Assembly (NCBI RefSeq): GCF_007997015.1
Contig: NZ_VOSM01000004.1
Coordinates: 62,001 to 126,000, forward strand
Source of the DNA: Lujinxingia vulgaris
Lineage (GTDB): Bacteria > Myxococcota_A > Bradymonadia > Bradymonadales > Bradymonadaceae
Length of the DNA: 64,000 bases
Direction of reading: 5' to 3'
The position numbers and the translations under genes are program-made. Position 1 is the first letter of the stretch; each line of letters starts with the position of its first letter. Below the pieces are notes generated by a model. It saw only the letters and a program-made list of their open reading frames with translations, had not been told where the DNA came from and did not search any database. This document shows positions 54,749-63,922 of the stretch, one piece after another.

Positions 54749-56035
54749 TCAGTCAACAGGCAAGCGTTTAATATTCGCTCCCAGAGCATTGAGCTTCTCA
54801 TCGATCCGCTCATAGCCCCGGTCGATCTGGCGCACGTTGTAGATCGTGCTCGTCCCCCGCGCGCACATCGCCGCGATCAACAGCGCCATGCCCGCGCGCA
54901 CATCCGGCGACTCGAGCGTGGAGCCGATCAGCTCGCTGCCGCCCACCACCACAACCCGGTGCGGGTCGCAAAACACGATCTTGGCGCCCATCGCAATCAG
55001 CGAATCCACAAAGAACATCCGCCCTTCAAACATCTTCTCAAAGAAGAGCACCGTGCCCTTACTCTGGGTGGCCACCGTGATCGCGATCGACATCAGGTCA
55101 GTCGGAAACGCCGGCCAGGGCGCGTCGTCCACCTTGGCCATCGCGTTGTTCATATCGTCGCGAATCACAAGCTCCTGGTCGCCCGGCACAAAAAGATCTT
55201 CACCGCGCAGCTCGGTTTTGACGCCGAGTTTTTCAAACACCAGGCGAATCATGCGCAGATCGTCGGGCACCACGCCCTCGATCGTCAGCTCGCTGCCCGT
55301 CACCGCAGCCAGACCCGCCAGCGACCCCACCTCCAGGTAATCCGGACCGATGGTGTGCTCACAGCCCCACATCCCCTTGGCGCCCTTGATGGTGAGGATG
55401 TTCGTGCCGATGCCCTCAATACGCGCGCCCATCGCCACGAGCATGCGGCAAAGCCCCTGCACGTGCGGCTCACAGGCGGCGTTGCGAATCACGGTGGTGC
55501 CCTGCGCCAGCGCCGCCGCCATGACCGCGTTCTCGGTCGCCGTCACCGAGGCCTCATCCATAAAGATCTCGGCGCCGCGCAGCTTGTCGGCCTCAAAGGT
55601 AAAGCGCCCCTCACTAAAATCGATCGTCGCCCCCAGCGCGCGCAGCGCCAGAAAGTGCGTATCCAGACGACGACGCCCGATGACGTCACCGCCGGGAGGC
55701 GGCAGCTCACAGCGCTGGCTGCGCCCGAGCATGCTGCCCGCAAAGAGAATCGAGGCGCGCACCTTGCGGCAGAGCTCCTGATTGAGGTTCGTGCGGTCGA
55801 CATTCTTGTTGACCACCCGCACCACGTTCTCCTCGATCCACTCGTGTTCGCCACCCAGGTCGGCCATCACCTCCAGCATCACCTCCACGTCGCGGATGCG
55901 CGGGACGTTGCGCAGCGTGATCGGCTCGTCGCTCAGCAGCGTCGCCGCCAGACAGGGCAACGCTTCATTTTTGCTGCCTCCCGGGCGAACCTTCCCCGAG
56001 AGCTTACGACCACCTTCGATGACGAACTTTTCCAT
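54749..56035 (-). CDS. murA: UDP-GlcNAc 1-carboxyvinyltransferase MurA with Asp at the active-site Cys position
   Basis: This 428-aa enzyme makes the first committed step of peptidoglycan synthesis, adding enolpyruvate to UDP-GlcNAc. The start MEKFVIEGGRKLSGKVRPGG at 56035 fits the family. In E. coli the active-site segment is PGGCxIGxRPVDLH; here it is PPPGGDVIGRRRLDTH, so the Cys that fosfomycin alkylates is Asp. MurA with Asp here stays active and resists fosfomycin in other bacteria (Mycobacterium, Chlamydia, Borrelia). RDDMNNAMAKVDDAPWPAFPTDL and DRGYERIDEKLNALGA complete the family pattern. The gene is monocistronic. Confidence 0.95.
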   Translation of the reverse strand: MEKFVIEGGRKLSGKVRPGGSKNEALPCLAATLLSDEPITLRNVPRIRDVEVMLEVMADLGGEHEWIEENVVRVVNKNVDRTNLNQELCRKVRASILFAGSMLGRSQRCELPPPGGDVIGRRRLDTHFLALRALGATIDFSEGRFTFEADKLRGAEIFMDEASVTATENAVMAAALAQGTTVIRNAACEPHVQGLCRMLVAMGARIEGIGTNILTIKGAKGMWGCEHTIGPDYLEVGSLAGLAAVTGSELTIEGVVPDDLRMIRLVFEKLGVKTELRGEDLFVPGDQELVIRDDMNNAMAKVDDAPWPAFPTDLMSIAITVATQSKGTVLFFEKMFEGRMFFVDSLIAMGAKIVFCDPHRVVVVGGSELIGSTLESPDVRAGMALLIAAMCARGTSTIYNVRQIDRGYERIDEKLNALGANIKRLPVD

Positions 56036-56226
56036 GGATATCTCGACCTTTACAAAACGTCTGCGTGACCTGTGGTGCCTCTCTAAAAGGCGCGCGCAGG
56101 TGTACCACGACGCTCGCCAGGGCCACAACCACCCCGGCGAGGATGCAGCGAGCATCGCTTAACACCGCCAGCCCCCAGGACAATCGCAACGTCCCACAAG
56201 GTTTTTTTATGGAGAACCCACCCAAT

Positions 56227-56294
56227 CCGTAGGGAGGGGTCTTGTGCCCCTCCGGAACTCCCAAGGCGGGGACCCACAAGGGCTCCCCCTACGG
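56227..56294. repeat. 68-bp imperfect palindrome with 20-bp arms
   Basis: The arms CCGTAGGGAGGGGTCTTGTG and CACAAGGGCTCCCCCTACGG are imperfect inverted repeats around a GC-rich centre. It lies in the 364-bp gap upstream of murA and downstream of the HD gene. Only one copy is in the window. It resembles small non-coding palindromes found dispersed in many genomes. Confidence 0.7.
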
Positions 56295-56399
56295 TGGCGG
56301 GTGGTGGGGACCCACTTTGCAATTGCCCTGCGCCAGCCCCGGGGGCTCCTGGCGCTTGTCTTATCAACGAGTCATACCGAGCGACCTGAACAAAACATC

Positions 56400-57737
56400 T
56401 CACTCGACCTCATCGACCAGCCGCCGCGCCCCCACCTCCCGCTCCAGCAGCACTCGCCGCACCTTGTCCGGCACGCACAGCCGCACCGTGTTGTAGGTGT
56501 CCCGGCCCAGCAGGTGCACAAAGTCGCTGCCCTGCTCAATGGGCACCACGCGCCCGTCCCGCTCCACCACCGGGATATGCGCACTCAGCCGCGGGTGACT
56601 CGGATCGTAGGGGCGATAGGGCGTGTCGCGAGCGCGGTCCACAAGCACCGCATAGTCCACCTCCAGCCCCTGCTCCCGGGCCACCTCGGCGGCGCGGTCC
56701 AGGATGCGCGCCACCAGCACCGGGTCGCCCGGCGGAAGGTCCACCGTCTTATAAAGCTCCCGGTTCAACAGCCCCTCGCTCAGACTCGCCAGCACCTCAT
56801 CCTCGCCACGCTGCCACACCTTGAGCATCATCCACACGTCGGTGTCATCGACCTGCAGATACTCCCGGGTACTCAACGCCTCGCCACCGAGCAACCTCAA
56901 GAGCGGATGCCGGTCATCGAGCCCTCCCCACCGCTCCCCGGCCGCGTAACGCTCGCCAGCGCGGCGCAGCACCGCCTCCAGCATCTTCTCGGCCGCGCGC
57001 ACCGTTTTATGCAGATACACCTGCTTGAACATATGAAAACGCGCGATCAGATAATCCTCGACCGCCTCCCGCGCCCGGTAGCTCACCGCCAGCCTGCGCA
57101 CCGCTTTCCCCTTCGCCCCCTTGCTCTCGTAGACCTTCAGCGTCGCCAGAATCCGCTCAAAATCATAGACGCCGATCTTCACCCCCGTGGCATGACCATC
57201 GCGCAGAATATAATCCTGGCGATCCGCATCAAGCTGCGAACTCACGATATCCCGAAACACCTGCCGCCCCGGATCAAAGCCCTCCCGCGGCTCAAAATAC
57301 CTCGCCACATCCCGGGGTAGTTTCGGATCCACCGCCGCCAGAATCTTATAAACTTCCCCCTCTTCATCGAGAATCGCATCGCGGGTAAACGCCTCGTGAT
57401 TGACGCCCGTGACCTTCTCAATCGCATGGCTAAATGGCCCATGCCCCACATCATGCAAAAGCGCCGCCGCAAAGACCTCCTGGCGCGTGCGCGTATCCAC
57501 CTCGATCGGCAAGGCCGCGACCATGCGCCTCGCGATATGCGCCACCCCCATCGAATGCGCGAAGCGGCTATGCTCCGCCCCCTGGTACACCAGCGACGCC
57601 AGCCCCAGCTGCCTCACGCGCCGCAACCTCTGCACCGTGGAGGTGCGCATCAGATCAAAGAGCAAGCTCTCGGCCTCATCGCTCAAATCCAGGCTGATGA
57701 TGTCGTGAATCGGGTCGCGAAATAACTTCGGTCGCAT
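56400..57737 (-). CDS. HD-domain phosphohydrolase (SAMHD1/YdhJ-like)
   Basis: This 445-aa protein starts MRPKLFRDPIHDIISLDLSD at 57737 (GGAGCACCT upstream). The HD signature is EHSRFAHSMGVAHIARRM (first His), LLHDVGHGPFSHAIE (His-Asp pair) and QLDADRQDYILRD (last Asp). RLRRVRQLGLASLVYQGAEH is typical of the SAMHD1-like group that hydrolyses dNTPs or other nucleotides. The C-terminal half is helical, typical in length. Substrate cannot be told from sequence. Confidence 0.88.
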   Translation of the reverse strand: MRPKLFRDPIHDIISLDLSDEAESLLFDLMRTSTVQRLRRVRQLGLASLVYQGAEHSRFAHSMGVAHIARRMVAALPIEVDTRTRQEVFAAALLHDVGHGPFSHAIEKVTGVNHEAFTRDAILDEEGEVYKILAAVDPKLPRDVARYFEPREGFDPGRQVFRDIVSSQLDADRQDYILRDGHATGVKIGVYDFERILATLKVYESKGAKGKAVRRLAVSYRAREAVEDYLIARFHMFKQVYLHKTVRAAEKMLEAVLRRAGERYAAGERWGGLDDRHPLLRLLGGEALSTREYLQVDDTDVWMMLKVWQRGEDEVLASLSEGLLNRELYKTVDLPPGDPVLVARILDRAAEVAREQGLEVDYAVLVDRARDTPYRPYDPSHPRLSAHIPVVERDGRVVPIEQGSDFVHLLGRDTYNTVRLCVPDKVRRVLLEREVGARRLVDEVE

Positions 57738-57839
57738 AGGTGCTCCGCATCGGGCCAACACACCCGGCGTCTACCGGCCGGGCCTCTCGGGTCATAGCAC
57801 CAACAGCGCCTGTCCCACCAACATTCAGCGCGCCCACTC

Positions 57840-58523
57840 TCAGCGCGCCCCGGCCCACTCTTTGGTGCGCTCCCGACTCGTCTTATCCACGTCGAGCACA
57901 AACTTAATAAGCTCCAGCGCGTACTCCCCTGCCGCCACCGTCACCTCCAGCCCCGCCATCCACCCCGGTGCGTGCCCCTCCCAGCGGTCCACCCCGCCGA
58001 TGCGCCGCACATCTTCGCTATAAGGCACCATCACGTAATCCCCGTGCACCCGAATCGCCACCGACCCGAAACGGTAAAACACAAGCCCCAGCCCCACCGT
58101 CCGCGTCGGAATCGGCGCAATTCCCACGCTCCCCGTCGCCCACAACTCCAGGCTCTCTCGCCGCGGCATCACCCCCGGATACCCCGAGGACTTCGTCTTA
58201 AAGTTGCGAAAACTCCACAGCGGCACATCCAACCGCAGCGCCCGCAGCTCCACCACCTCATCGATCGAGACCTGATTCTCCCCATCGCTGACCACAAACT
58301 CCCGCTGCTGCCCCTCAAAAGGCATCCCCAGCCGCGCGTAACGAAAATCCGCCACCACCCCCAGCTCAACGGCGTTGATGCTTCCCTCGGCCTGCCTGGG
58401 CTGCCCCGCCTCCTCAAAACTGCTGCTGATCCGCTGGTGGTACCCACCCACCATGCACCCACTCAACCCCAGGCTCAGCCCCAGAACCAGGGCCATCCTC
58501 ACCACCTTCGCGCTCGTCTTCAT
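57840..58523 (-). CDS. Lipoprotein of unknown function
   Basis: This 227-aa lipoprotein starts at the ATG at 58523 (MKTSAKVVRM, signal VLGLSLGLSGC); an in-frame ATG at 58580 lies before the signal and is rejected. The mature part is beta-rich with repeated Trp/Tyr residues (LDVPLWSFRNFK, TVGLGLVFYRFGSVAI) and ends LLD-type helix near KFVLDVDKTS. It may form a small outer-membrane or periplasmic beta structure. No family is recognised. Confidence 0.72.
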   Translation of the reverse strand: MKTSAKVVRMALVLGLSLGLSGCMVGGYHQRISSSFEEAGQPRQAEGSINAVELGVVADFRYARLGMPFEGQQREFVVSDGENQVSIDEVVELRALRLDVPLWSFRNFKTKSSGYPGVMPRRESLELWATGSVGIAPIPTRTVGLGLVFYRFGSVAIRVHGDYVMVPYSEDVRRIGGVDRWEGHAPGWMAGLEVTVAAGEYALELIKFVLDVDKTSRERTKEWAGAR

Positions 58524-58746
58524 CCTGCCTCGGCCTGCCCTGGGATTTTTCGATTTTTTGCTTAGAGAACCGGTGACCATGGTCGGGGATCTGGAGAAGA
58601 GCGCAAGAAAATGCCCCTCTCACCTGACGCTCATGTGCCGCCCACCTTGACACCTCCCGTCACACTCGCTCGAATGATGCAGCAACGATAGCACCCCCGC
58701 ACCTCCTATGTTTCAGCACATAAAAAATAATAAATGAGCAAAACCG

Positions 58747-59919
58747 ATGAGACATTGCACCATAATCGCCTTTCTGGCGTTAACCATCATCTCCACATCA
58801 TGCAAACACGAAGCTGCGCTCCCTGAAGAATCTATAAATACACGGTCATCGCAGCCAAACGACGAAGAAAATGAAACCGCCAACTCGAATCACGACGCAA
58901 TTTATCCAGATGATCCGGGATGCTGCTTCAGCGTCTATTACCTTCGCGCGCTAAGAGAGCACCGCAATCGAATCAACGCGAACAGACCGAGAACCACCTC
59001 ATGCTCGATGTTCGACGACCAATTAACCTTTCGAAAAATTTACACATCCGGCGGTCAAAACGTTTGTGGCCTGGATGGGGAGGGAAATGCCAAATGTTTT
59101 GGCTTTTCAGCCGATGTATTTAACGAATTTGCGTCTAAGGCCTATACGAATCTGAGGGTAGGCTACGACTCCATCTGCACTATCGACCCGGAGGGCAAAC
59201 TTAGCTGTACCGGCGATACAGACAGCTTCGTTTACCGATGGCTTGCGGATGATGGCTATGATCCATTAACTCCGCCCAATGGCCATTATCAAGCGATTGG
59301 AACAGGCATTTCAACGATTCGTTGCGCGATCAACTTTGATGGAGCGGTGGACTGTTGGGGAAAATCTCCTGATCTCGTTCCTGGAGATGAACCGGAAGTT
59401 CTATTTCAACACATAAGCGTTAGCAGCGATCAGGCCTGCGGCATATCCATCGATAACGAATTGCATTGCTGGGGATCAGAAATCACTGACGAACCTCTGC
59501 CGGAAGGATCGTTCAATACCGTAGATTGTTCGGGGCGTTCATGTTGCGCAATTCGTGACGACAGATCACTTATATGCTGGTCAGGAAGTCAACGTGACCA
59601 TGACCCGGTTAACTTTGAGCCTGTTTACGATGTACCGACAGGTGGATTTTCTCAGGTCTGCACAGGAGTTTATTTTGCCTGCGGACTCGACAACAACGGT
59701 GAGGTGACATGCTGGGGCGATGAATTGTACCACCACGGCCAATCAGCCCTTGTCGTTCCACGACCCGCCACGGGCTTCTCAGACATTGCCTGCGGTCTTA
59801 CCCATGTCTGTGGCTTGGATGGGGATGGCAGAATTATTTGCTGGGGAGAAGACTTTGAGGATGGTCAGGAGTGTCCGGAGAGCATGGAACTTGAGGATCT
59901 TGGCGTGAGGCAAGAATAA
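58747..59919 (+). CDS. Degenerate RCC1-like lipoprotein in AT-rich DNA
   Basis: This 390-aa lipoprotein has signal IAFLALTIISTSC. RCC1-like repeats are present but weak: NVCGLDGEGNAKCFGFS, RCAINFDGAVDCWGKS, ACGISIDNELHCWGSE, ACGLDNNGEVTCWGDE and VCGLDGDGRIICWGED, each with a paired Cys. The N-terminus lacks the four-Cys module of the array at 27-38 kb. Codon use is AT-rich compared with neighbours, which suggests a separate and recent acquisition. Confidence 0.8.
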   Translation: MRHCTIIAFLALTIISTSCKHEAALPEESINTRSSQPNDEENETANSNHDAIYPDDPGCCFSVYYLRALREHRNRINANRPRTTSCSMFDDQLTFRKIYTSGGQNVCGLDGEGNAKCFGFSADVFNEFASKAYTNLRVGYDSICTIDPEGKLSCTGDTDSFVYRWLADDGYDPLTPPNGHYQAIGTGISTIRCAINFDGAVDCWGKSPDLVPGDEPEVLFQHISVSSDQACGISIDNELHCWGSEITDEPLPEGSFNTVDCSGRSCCAIRDDRSLICWSGSQRDHDPVNFEPVYDVPTGGFSQVCTGVYFACGLDNNGEVTCWGDELYHHGQSALVVPRPATGFSDIACGLTHVCGLDGDGRIICWGEDFEDGQECPESMELEDLGVRQE

Positions 59920-60078
59920 TCGGTTGGCGCGAGGACCTTGAAACTACTGGCACAGTCACCCAAGCGGCGATGACGACCGGGGCCTCCTCCCAGTTTTCGA
60001 AACTTCAAATAGCCCACCGATAAACATCGTCAAACCTGCGATGCCGAGCCGATTCGCCACACATCACAACGAGCGCAA

Positions 60079-60849
60079 CTAATCCTCATAAATCATTTTC
60101 CGCGTCATCCCCCCGTCGATCACAAAATCTTGACCGGTGATGAACTCCGCGCGCGGTCCCGTCAAAAACACCACCAGCTCCGCCACATCTTCAGGCTTAC
60201 CCACTCGCCCCACCGGGTGCTGGGCATGGTCTTCGGGCCGCAGCTGCGGCCTTTCGCGCTCCGACCGCTTCTTCCACTCAGAAACCTCGATCCACCCCGG
60301 GCTAACGCTGTTCACGCGAATCTCCGGCCCGAGACTCATCGCCATCGCGTGCGTCAGCGCAACAAGACCACCCTTGGAAGCCGCATAAGCCTCCGAATTG
60401 GCCTCGGACTGATACGCCCGGGTCGACGCCATATTGACGATCGAACCCGACGTGCAACGCAGGTGAGGCACGGCATGCTTCGCACAGAGGAAAGCGCCTG
60501 TGAGGTTTGTATCCAACCAGCGATTCCAATCCTCCAGACTCAACGACTCGATAGGACCGCTGTGGGGCTGCGCGACGCCGGCGTTGTTCACCAAAACGTC
60601 CAGGCGCCCAAAACGCTCGATGGTCTGGTCCATCGCCCCCGCGACGCTCTTTTCATCGGAGACGTCCACCTCCCAGAACGCCATCGTCTCGGGAGAGCCC
60701 AGCTCTTCGAGCATCTCCTCCCCGGCCTCGCGGTCCCGGTCGACCACACAGACCCGGACGCCCTCGTCGACCAGGGCTTCACTGATGGCGCGACCAATGC
60801 CCTGAGCCCCGCCCGTGACCCAGGCGACACGCTGATGCTTTGTAGTCAT
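60079..60849 (-). CDS. Short-chain dehydrogenase/reductase
   Basis: This 256-aa NAD(P)-dependent oxidoreductase has the cofactor motif TGGAQGIGRAI, NNAGVAQPHSG, the catalytic Ser in IVNMASTRAYQ, and the YxxxK motif in AYAASKGGLVALT (~residues 155-167). An Asp after the second strand (VVDRDRE) favours NAD over NADP. Substrate unknown. It is monocistronic, with a repeat-rich gap upstream. Confidence 0.92.
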   Translation of the reverse strand: MTTKHQRVAWVTGGAQGIGRAISEALVDEGVRVCVVDRDREAGEEMLEELGSPETMAFWEVDVSDEKSVAGAMDQTIERFGRLDVLVNNAGVAQPHSGPIESLSLEDWNRWLDTNLTGAFLCAKHAVPHLRCTSGSIVNMASTRAYQSEANSEAYAASKGGLVALTHAMAMSLGPEIRVNSVSPGWIEVSEWKKRSERERPQLRPEDHAQHPVGRVGKPEDVAELVVFLTGPRAEFITGQDFVIDGGMTRKMIYED

Positions 60850-61066
60850 GGAACACTCCTTTCTACCTATGAGGATTGGCTGAGTTCGACGGCCTGCTCT
60901 CTACGAAGCCTAAGCGCTTTCCCGGGTTGCCCCAACTGCTCGCCAGCGCGCTTCACAATGATGGGTTGTGGGCTTCGCCTCCCCGGTCCGCCGCAACCAT
61001 TCGATGATCCCCCTTTCGCCATACCCTCCACCCCCCCCGTTGACGCTCCCGAGCCGCCGCCTCTGC

Positions 61067-61165
61067 GAGAGCGAAAGGGTTGCTCGATAGCTCCCCGCGC
61101 CTTCGGAGCGAGAGCGCAAGGGTTGCTCGATAGCTCCCCGCGCCTTCGGAGCGAGAGCGTAAGGG
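61067..61165 (+). repeat. 43-bp tandem repeat (GAGAGCG units)
   Basis: Units start at 61067, 61110 and 61153, again exactly 43 bp apart, each with GAGAGCGNAAGGGTTGCTCG and ATAGCTCCCCGCGCCTTCGG. The unit differs in sequence from the 43-bp arrays at 2004 and 6412, but the period is the same. Confidence 0.88.
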
Positions 61166-61189
61166 TTGTCGTAAGGGTCCAGCGCGTGA

Positions 61190-61460
61190 CTGGAGTCGCG
61201 GCGAGAGGCTTCTCCCAAGGGTCGTGCGCGTGGGTCAGGAGCGGTTCGCAAGGTTGGCCGATAGGTAAGGCGTGGGGGTCGGGTCCCGGCCCGAGGCTTC
61301 TACCGAGGGTTGAGCGCGTGGGTCGGAAGAGATTTACAGGGTTCGGTGATGGGTAAGAGGTGGGGGTCGGGTCCCGGCCCGAGGCTTCTACCGAGGGTTG
61401 AGCGCGTGGGTCGGAAGAGATTTACAGGGTTGGCCGATGGGTAAGAGGTGGGGGTCGAGT
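61190..61460 (+). repeat. 88-bp tandem repeat, three units, the last cut by the IS element
   Basis: GGTCGGGTCCCGGCCCGAGG recurs at 61277 and 61365, and GGTCGAGT at 61453: a period of 88 bp. Each unit has two about 44-bp halves that both begin GGGTCGG. A more diverged unit lies before 61277. The IS21 element is inserted just inside the last unit. Confidence 0.85.
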
Positions 61461-61524
61461 GCCAGTGTCAAACGACACCAAAATCTGACCCGGTTGCGAC
61501 ACCAGGAATTGACCCACCCCCTGT

Positions 61525-62316
61525 TTAATGTGAGGGGGCAGAGACGTCAGTCTCGCCCCGTGGCTGAAACAGCCCGCTTCGTCGTTTCTCTTTGAGGCGG
61601 TAGCTCTCCCCTCGGATGGTGACGATGTGGCTGTGGTGTAAGAGGCGGTCCAGGATTGCGGTGGCGAGCACCGGGTCACCGAAGACATCGCCCCATTCGC
61701 TGACGGCACGGTTGCTGGTGATCATCATGCTGCCCCGCTCGTAGCGCTTGGCCACGAGTTGGAAGAAGAGATGGGAGACCTCCCGCTCAAAGGGCAGATA
61801 TCCCAGCTCATCGATGATCAGGAGCTTGGGCTTGGTGAAGTGGCGCAGACGCTCCTCAAGCCGCCCCTCCTCCTGAGCCTGTTTCAGCGAAGCCAGAAGG
61901 TGGGCGGCCTGCACAAAGAGCGTGGAGTAGCCCTGGTGGACGGCCTCCCGGCCAAGCGCAATCACCAGATGGGTCTTGCCCACGCCGGGAGGGCCCAGAA
62001 AGAGGACGTTTTCGCCGTTGGCGACAAAACGGCAGACCGAGAGCTCGCGAATCCGCTGGGGGTCAAGCGAGGGCTGCGCGCCAAAGTCGAAGCCCTCGAG
62101 CGAGCGGGCCAGGGGAAACTTTGCGATCTTTAAGCCCATCGAGATCCGGCGCTCTTCTTTGGCGGCCGTCTCCTGCTCGCACAGAAAGTAAAGAAACTCC
62201 CGCAGGGTCATCTCTTTTGTCGCCCCTTCGTCAATGAGCGAGTCCAAACGATCGCGGACCGCGGTGAGTTTGAGTCGGGTGAGCATCTCGAGCAGACGCT
62301 GGTGTTTTATGCTCAT
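61525..62316 (-). CDS. istB: IS21 IstB, ATP-dependent helper of transposition
   Basis: This 263-aa AAA+ protein assists IstA by recognising target DNA. It has the Walker A motif LGPPGVGKTHL (~residues 108-118), Walker B LLIIDELGYLPF (~173) and the sensor region ITSNRAVSEWGDVFGD. Its ATG overlaps the istA stop by 4 nt. Length is normal. Confidence 0.96.
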   Translation of the reverse strand: MSIKHQRLLEMLTRLKLTAVRDRLDSLIDEGATKEMTLREFLYFLCEQETAAKEERRISMGLKIAKFPLARSLEGFDFGAQPSLDPQRIRELSVCRFVANGENVLFLGPPGVGKTHLVIALGREAVHQGYSTLFVQAAHLLASLKQAQEEGRLEERLRHFTKPKLLIIDELGYLPFEREVSHLFFQLVAKRYERGSMMITSNRAVSEWGDVFGDPVLATAILDRLLHHSHIVTIRGESYRLKEKRRSGLFQPRGETDVSAPSH

Positions 62317-63578
62317 CGCTCACCTCCCACCACGGCTTCGTAGTCACTCAAAGGGCGAAGCAGGGCATAACGCCGCTGCTCACGCTCCGGTGCGGGCTCG
62401 GCCGGGGTGTTGGCGAGGGCGCGATCGATGAGATCCTGACGCCCTCGGACCACGCCGTCGAGATGGCCGGGCTCGATGATGCGCGCATCTCGGCCCCGGC
62501 CCCGCCGATGCGTGGCGAGCGGCTCGTTGTTGAGGTAGAGCCGGACCTCCTCATCGGTGACGATCACCTCCACGGTGCGCCCCAGATGGCGCCAGGGCAC
62601 GCTGTAATGGTTGGTGTCCACCTCCACCGTCGCATCTGACTTGACTCGCCTGCGAAGCTCGCGCCGGGCGGTGTAACGAGGGTGTTCGCCGGGGGGGCGC
62701 AGGGCCTGTTTCTCCTCGCGCTCAAAGCGGTCGATAGGACGCTCCTTGACGGTGTCGTGGATGCGCTTGTCAGCAACTTCCCGCATCCACCACTGAAGGT
62801 GGGCCTCCAGCGCAGACCAGGATTCAAAGGAGCGGCCGGCGATGGCGTTTCGTTTAACATACTGCACCATCCGCTCGTCTTTGCCTTTGGTTCGTGCCCG
62901 GTAAGGCGCGCAGGCCCTCGGGCGCACTCCCCAGTGACGGCAAAAATCCTCCAGTCCCCGGGTAAACTCCACACGCCCCTGAGCCACGTCGTGGATCTTG
63001 ACCAGCGGCGAGGCGTTGTCGATCAGAAGCTCCTGGGGGACACCTCCGAAGTGGTGAAACGAGGACTCAATAGCCTCCAACCACTGAGAAAGGCGCTGAC
63101 AGCCAAACGCCTGCACGAAGGTGCGACGGCTATAGCCCAGCGTCAGCACACAGAGCTGAACGCTCTTTGGCTCGCCACCGACCTCGACTTTGATCGTGCC
63201 AAAGTCGACCTGAAGCTGCTTTCCAGGCGGGGTCTCAAAGCGAACCGTGGCTTTTGCCTCCGCCACCAGCTCCTGGCGAAAGGGTGCCACCGCGCGCTGC
63301 ACCGTGCGCAGGCTGACCGAGATGTCGTGCTTGCTCTCCAGCTCCTGGCGCACCACATCGGCGTTTCCCTTATGGAGCAAAAAGCGCTCCCTGAGCCACC
63401 CCTCCAATTCCTGGAGCGTGCGCTTACGCGCGGGCTTCTTGTAAGCCACATAGCCCCCCTCACGAAGGTACCTCTTCACCGTATTACGACTGATCTTGAG
63501 CTCGCGGGCAATACGTCGGCTGCCCCATCCGAGCATGTGGAGCCGCACCATCGCGGCGACATCGTCGGGCGTCATCAT
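62313..63578 (-). CDS. istA: IS21 IstA transposase
   Basis: This 421-aa transposase starts at the ATG at 63578 (GGAGG upstream; an in-frame start at 63635 is possible). The N-terminal helix-turn-helix is GWGSRRIARELKISRNTVKRYL. The DDE integrase core has Asp in LQVDFGTI, Asp in LLIDNASPLV and Glu in RTKGKDERMVQYV. A C-terminal domain follows. It cuts and joins IS ends together with IstB. Confidence 0.95.
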   Translation of the reverse strand: MMTPDDVAAMVRLHMLGWGSRRIARELKISRNTVKRYLREGGYVAYKKPARKRTLQELEGWLRERFLLHKGNADVVRQELESKHDISVSLRTVQRAVAPFRQELVAEAKATVRFETPPGKQLQVDFGTIKVEVGGEPKSVQLCVLTLGYSRRTFVQAFGCQRLSQWLEAIESSFHHFGGVPQELLIDNASPLVKIHDVAQGRVEFTRGLEDFCRHWGVRPRACAPYRARTKGKDERMVQYVKRNAIAGRSFESWSALEAHLQWWMREVADKRIHDTVKERPIDRFEREEKQALRPPGEHPRYTARRELRRRVKSDATVEVDTNHYSVPWRHLGRTVEVIVTDEEVRLYLNNEPLATHRRGRGRDARIIEPGHLDGVVRGRQDLIDRALANTPAEPAPEREQRRYALLRPLSDYEAVVGGER

Positions 63579-63789
63579 CTCGTTGCCTCCTTGGAACCGG
63601 GCAACGAAAGGGTACTTCTGGTGTAGGTCCTGCATCGATCATCCTCCTGACGAGAGGGGGGTCAGTTCTTGGTGTCGTCAGGGGGTCAGTTTTTCATGTC
63701 GTCTAACAGCCAGCCCGGGGGGAGAGAAAGGGCATCCGGAAGAGGCTGAATAGGGCCCATTGATATCTTCCAAGCAACATCAACGCTCC

Positions 63790-63922
63790 GCGAGCTACGA
63801 GCTACCTGGACGAGCACGAGCTACCCGTACGAGCACGAGCTACCAGTACGAGTACGAGCTACCCGTACAAGTACGAGCTACCCGTACGAGTACGAGCTAC
63901 CCGTACAAGTACGAGCTACCAG
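63790..63922 (-). repeat. 19-bp minisatellite, inverted relative to 6661-6783
   Basis: The unit TACGAGCTACCCGTACAAG recurs about seven times with small changes. Its complement is CTTGTACGGGTAGCTCGTA, matching the 19-bp unit at 6661 (CTCGTACTGGTAGCTCGTG). So one minisatellite family occurs at both ends of the window in opposite orientation. No gene is seen from here to 64000. Confidence 0.88.

Larger units (their letters stand above)
61466..63708 (-). mobile_element. Complete IS21-family insertion sequence (2243 bp)
   Basis: The element has the two IS21 genes, istA and istB, in the leftward direction. The ends form imperfect inverted repeats of about 54 bp with no gaps between them: left end TGTCAAACGACACC, right end (read inward) TGTTAGACGACATG, both with further copies of ACTGACCC or ATTGACCC. 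The 5 bp GCCAG occur directly before (61461-61465) and after (63709-63713) the element, a target duplication. It is a complete, probably active copy. Confidence 0.93.
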
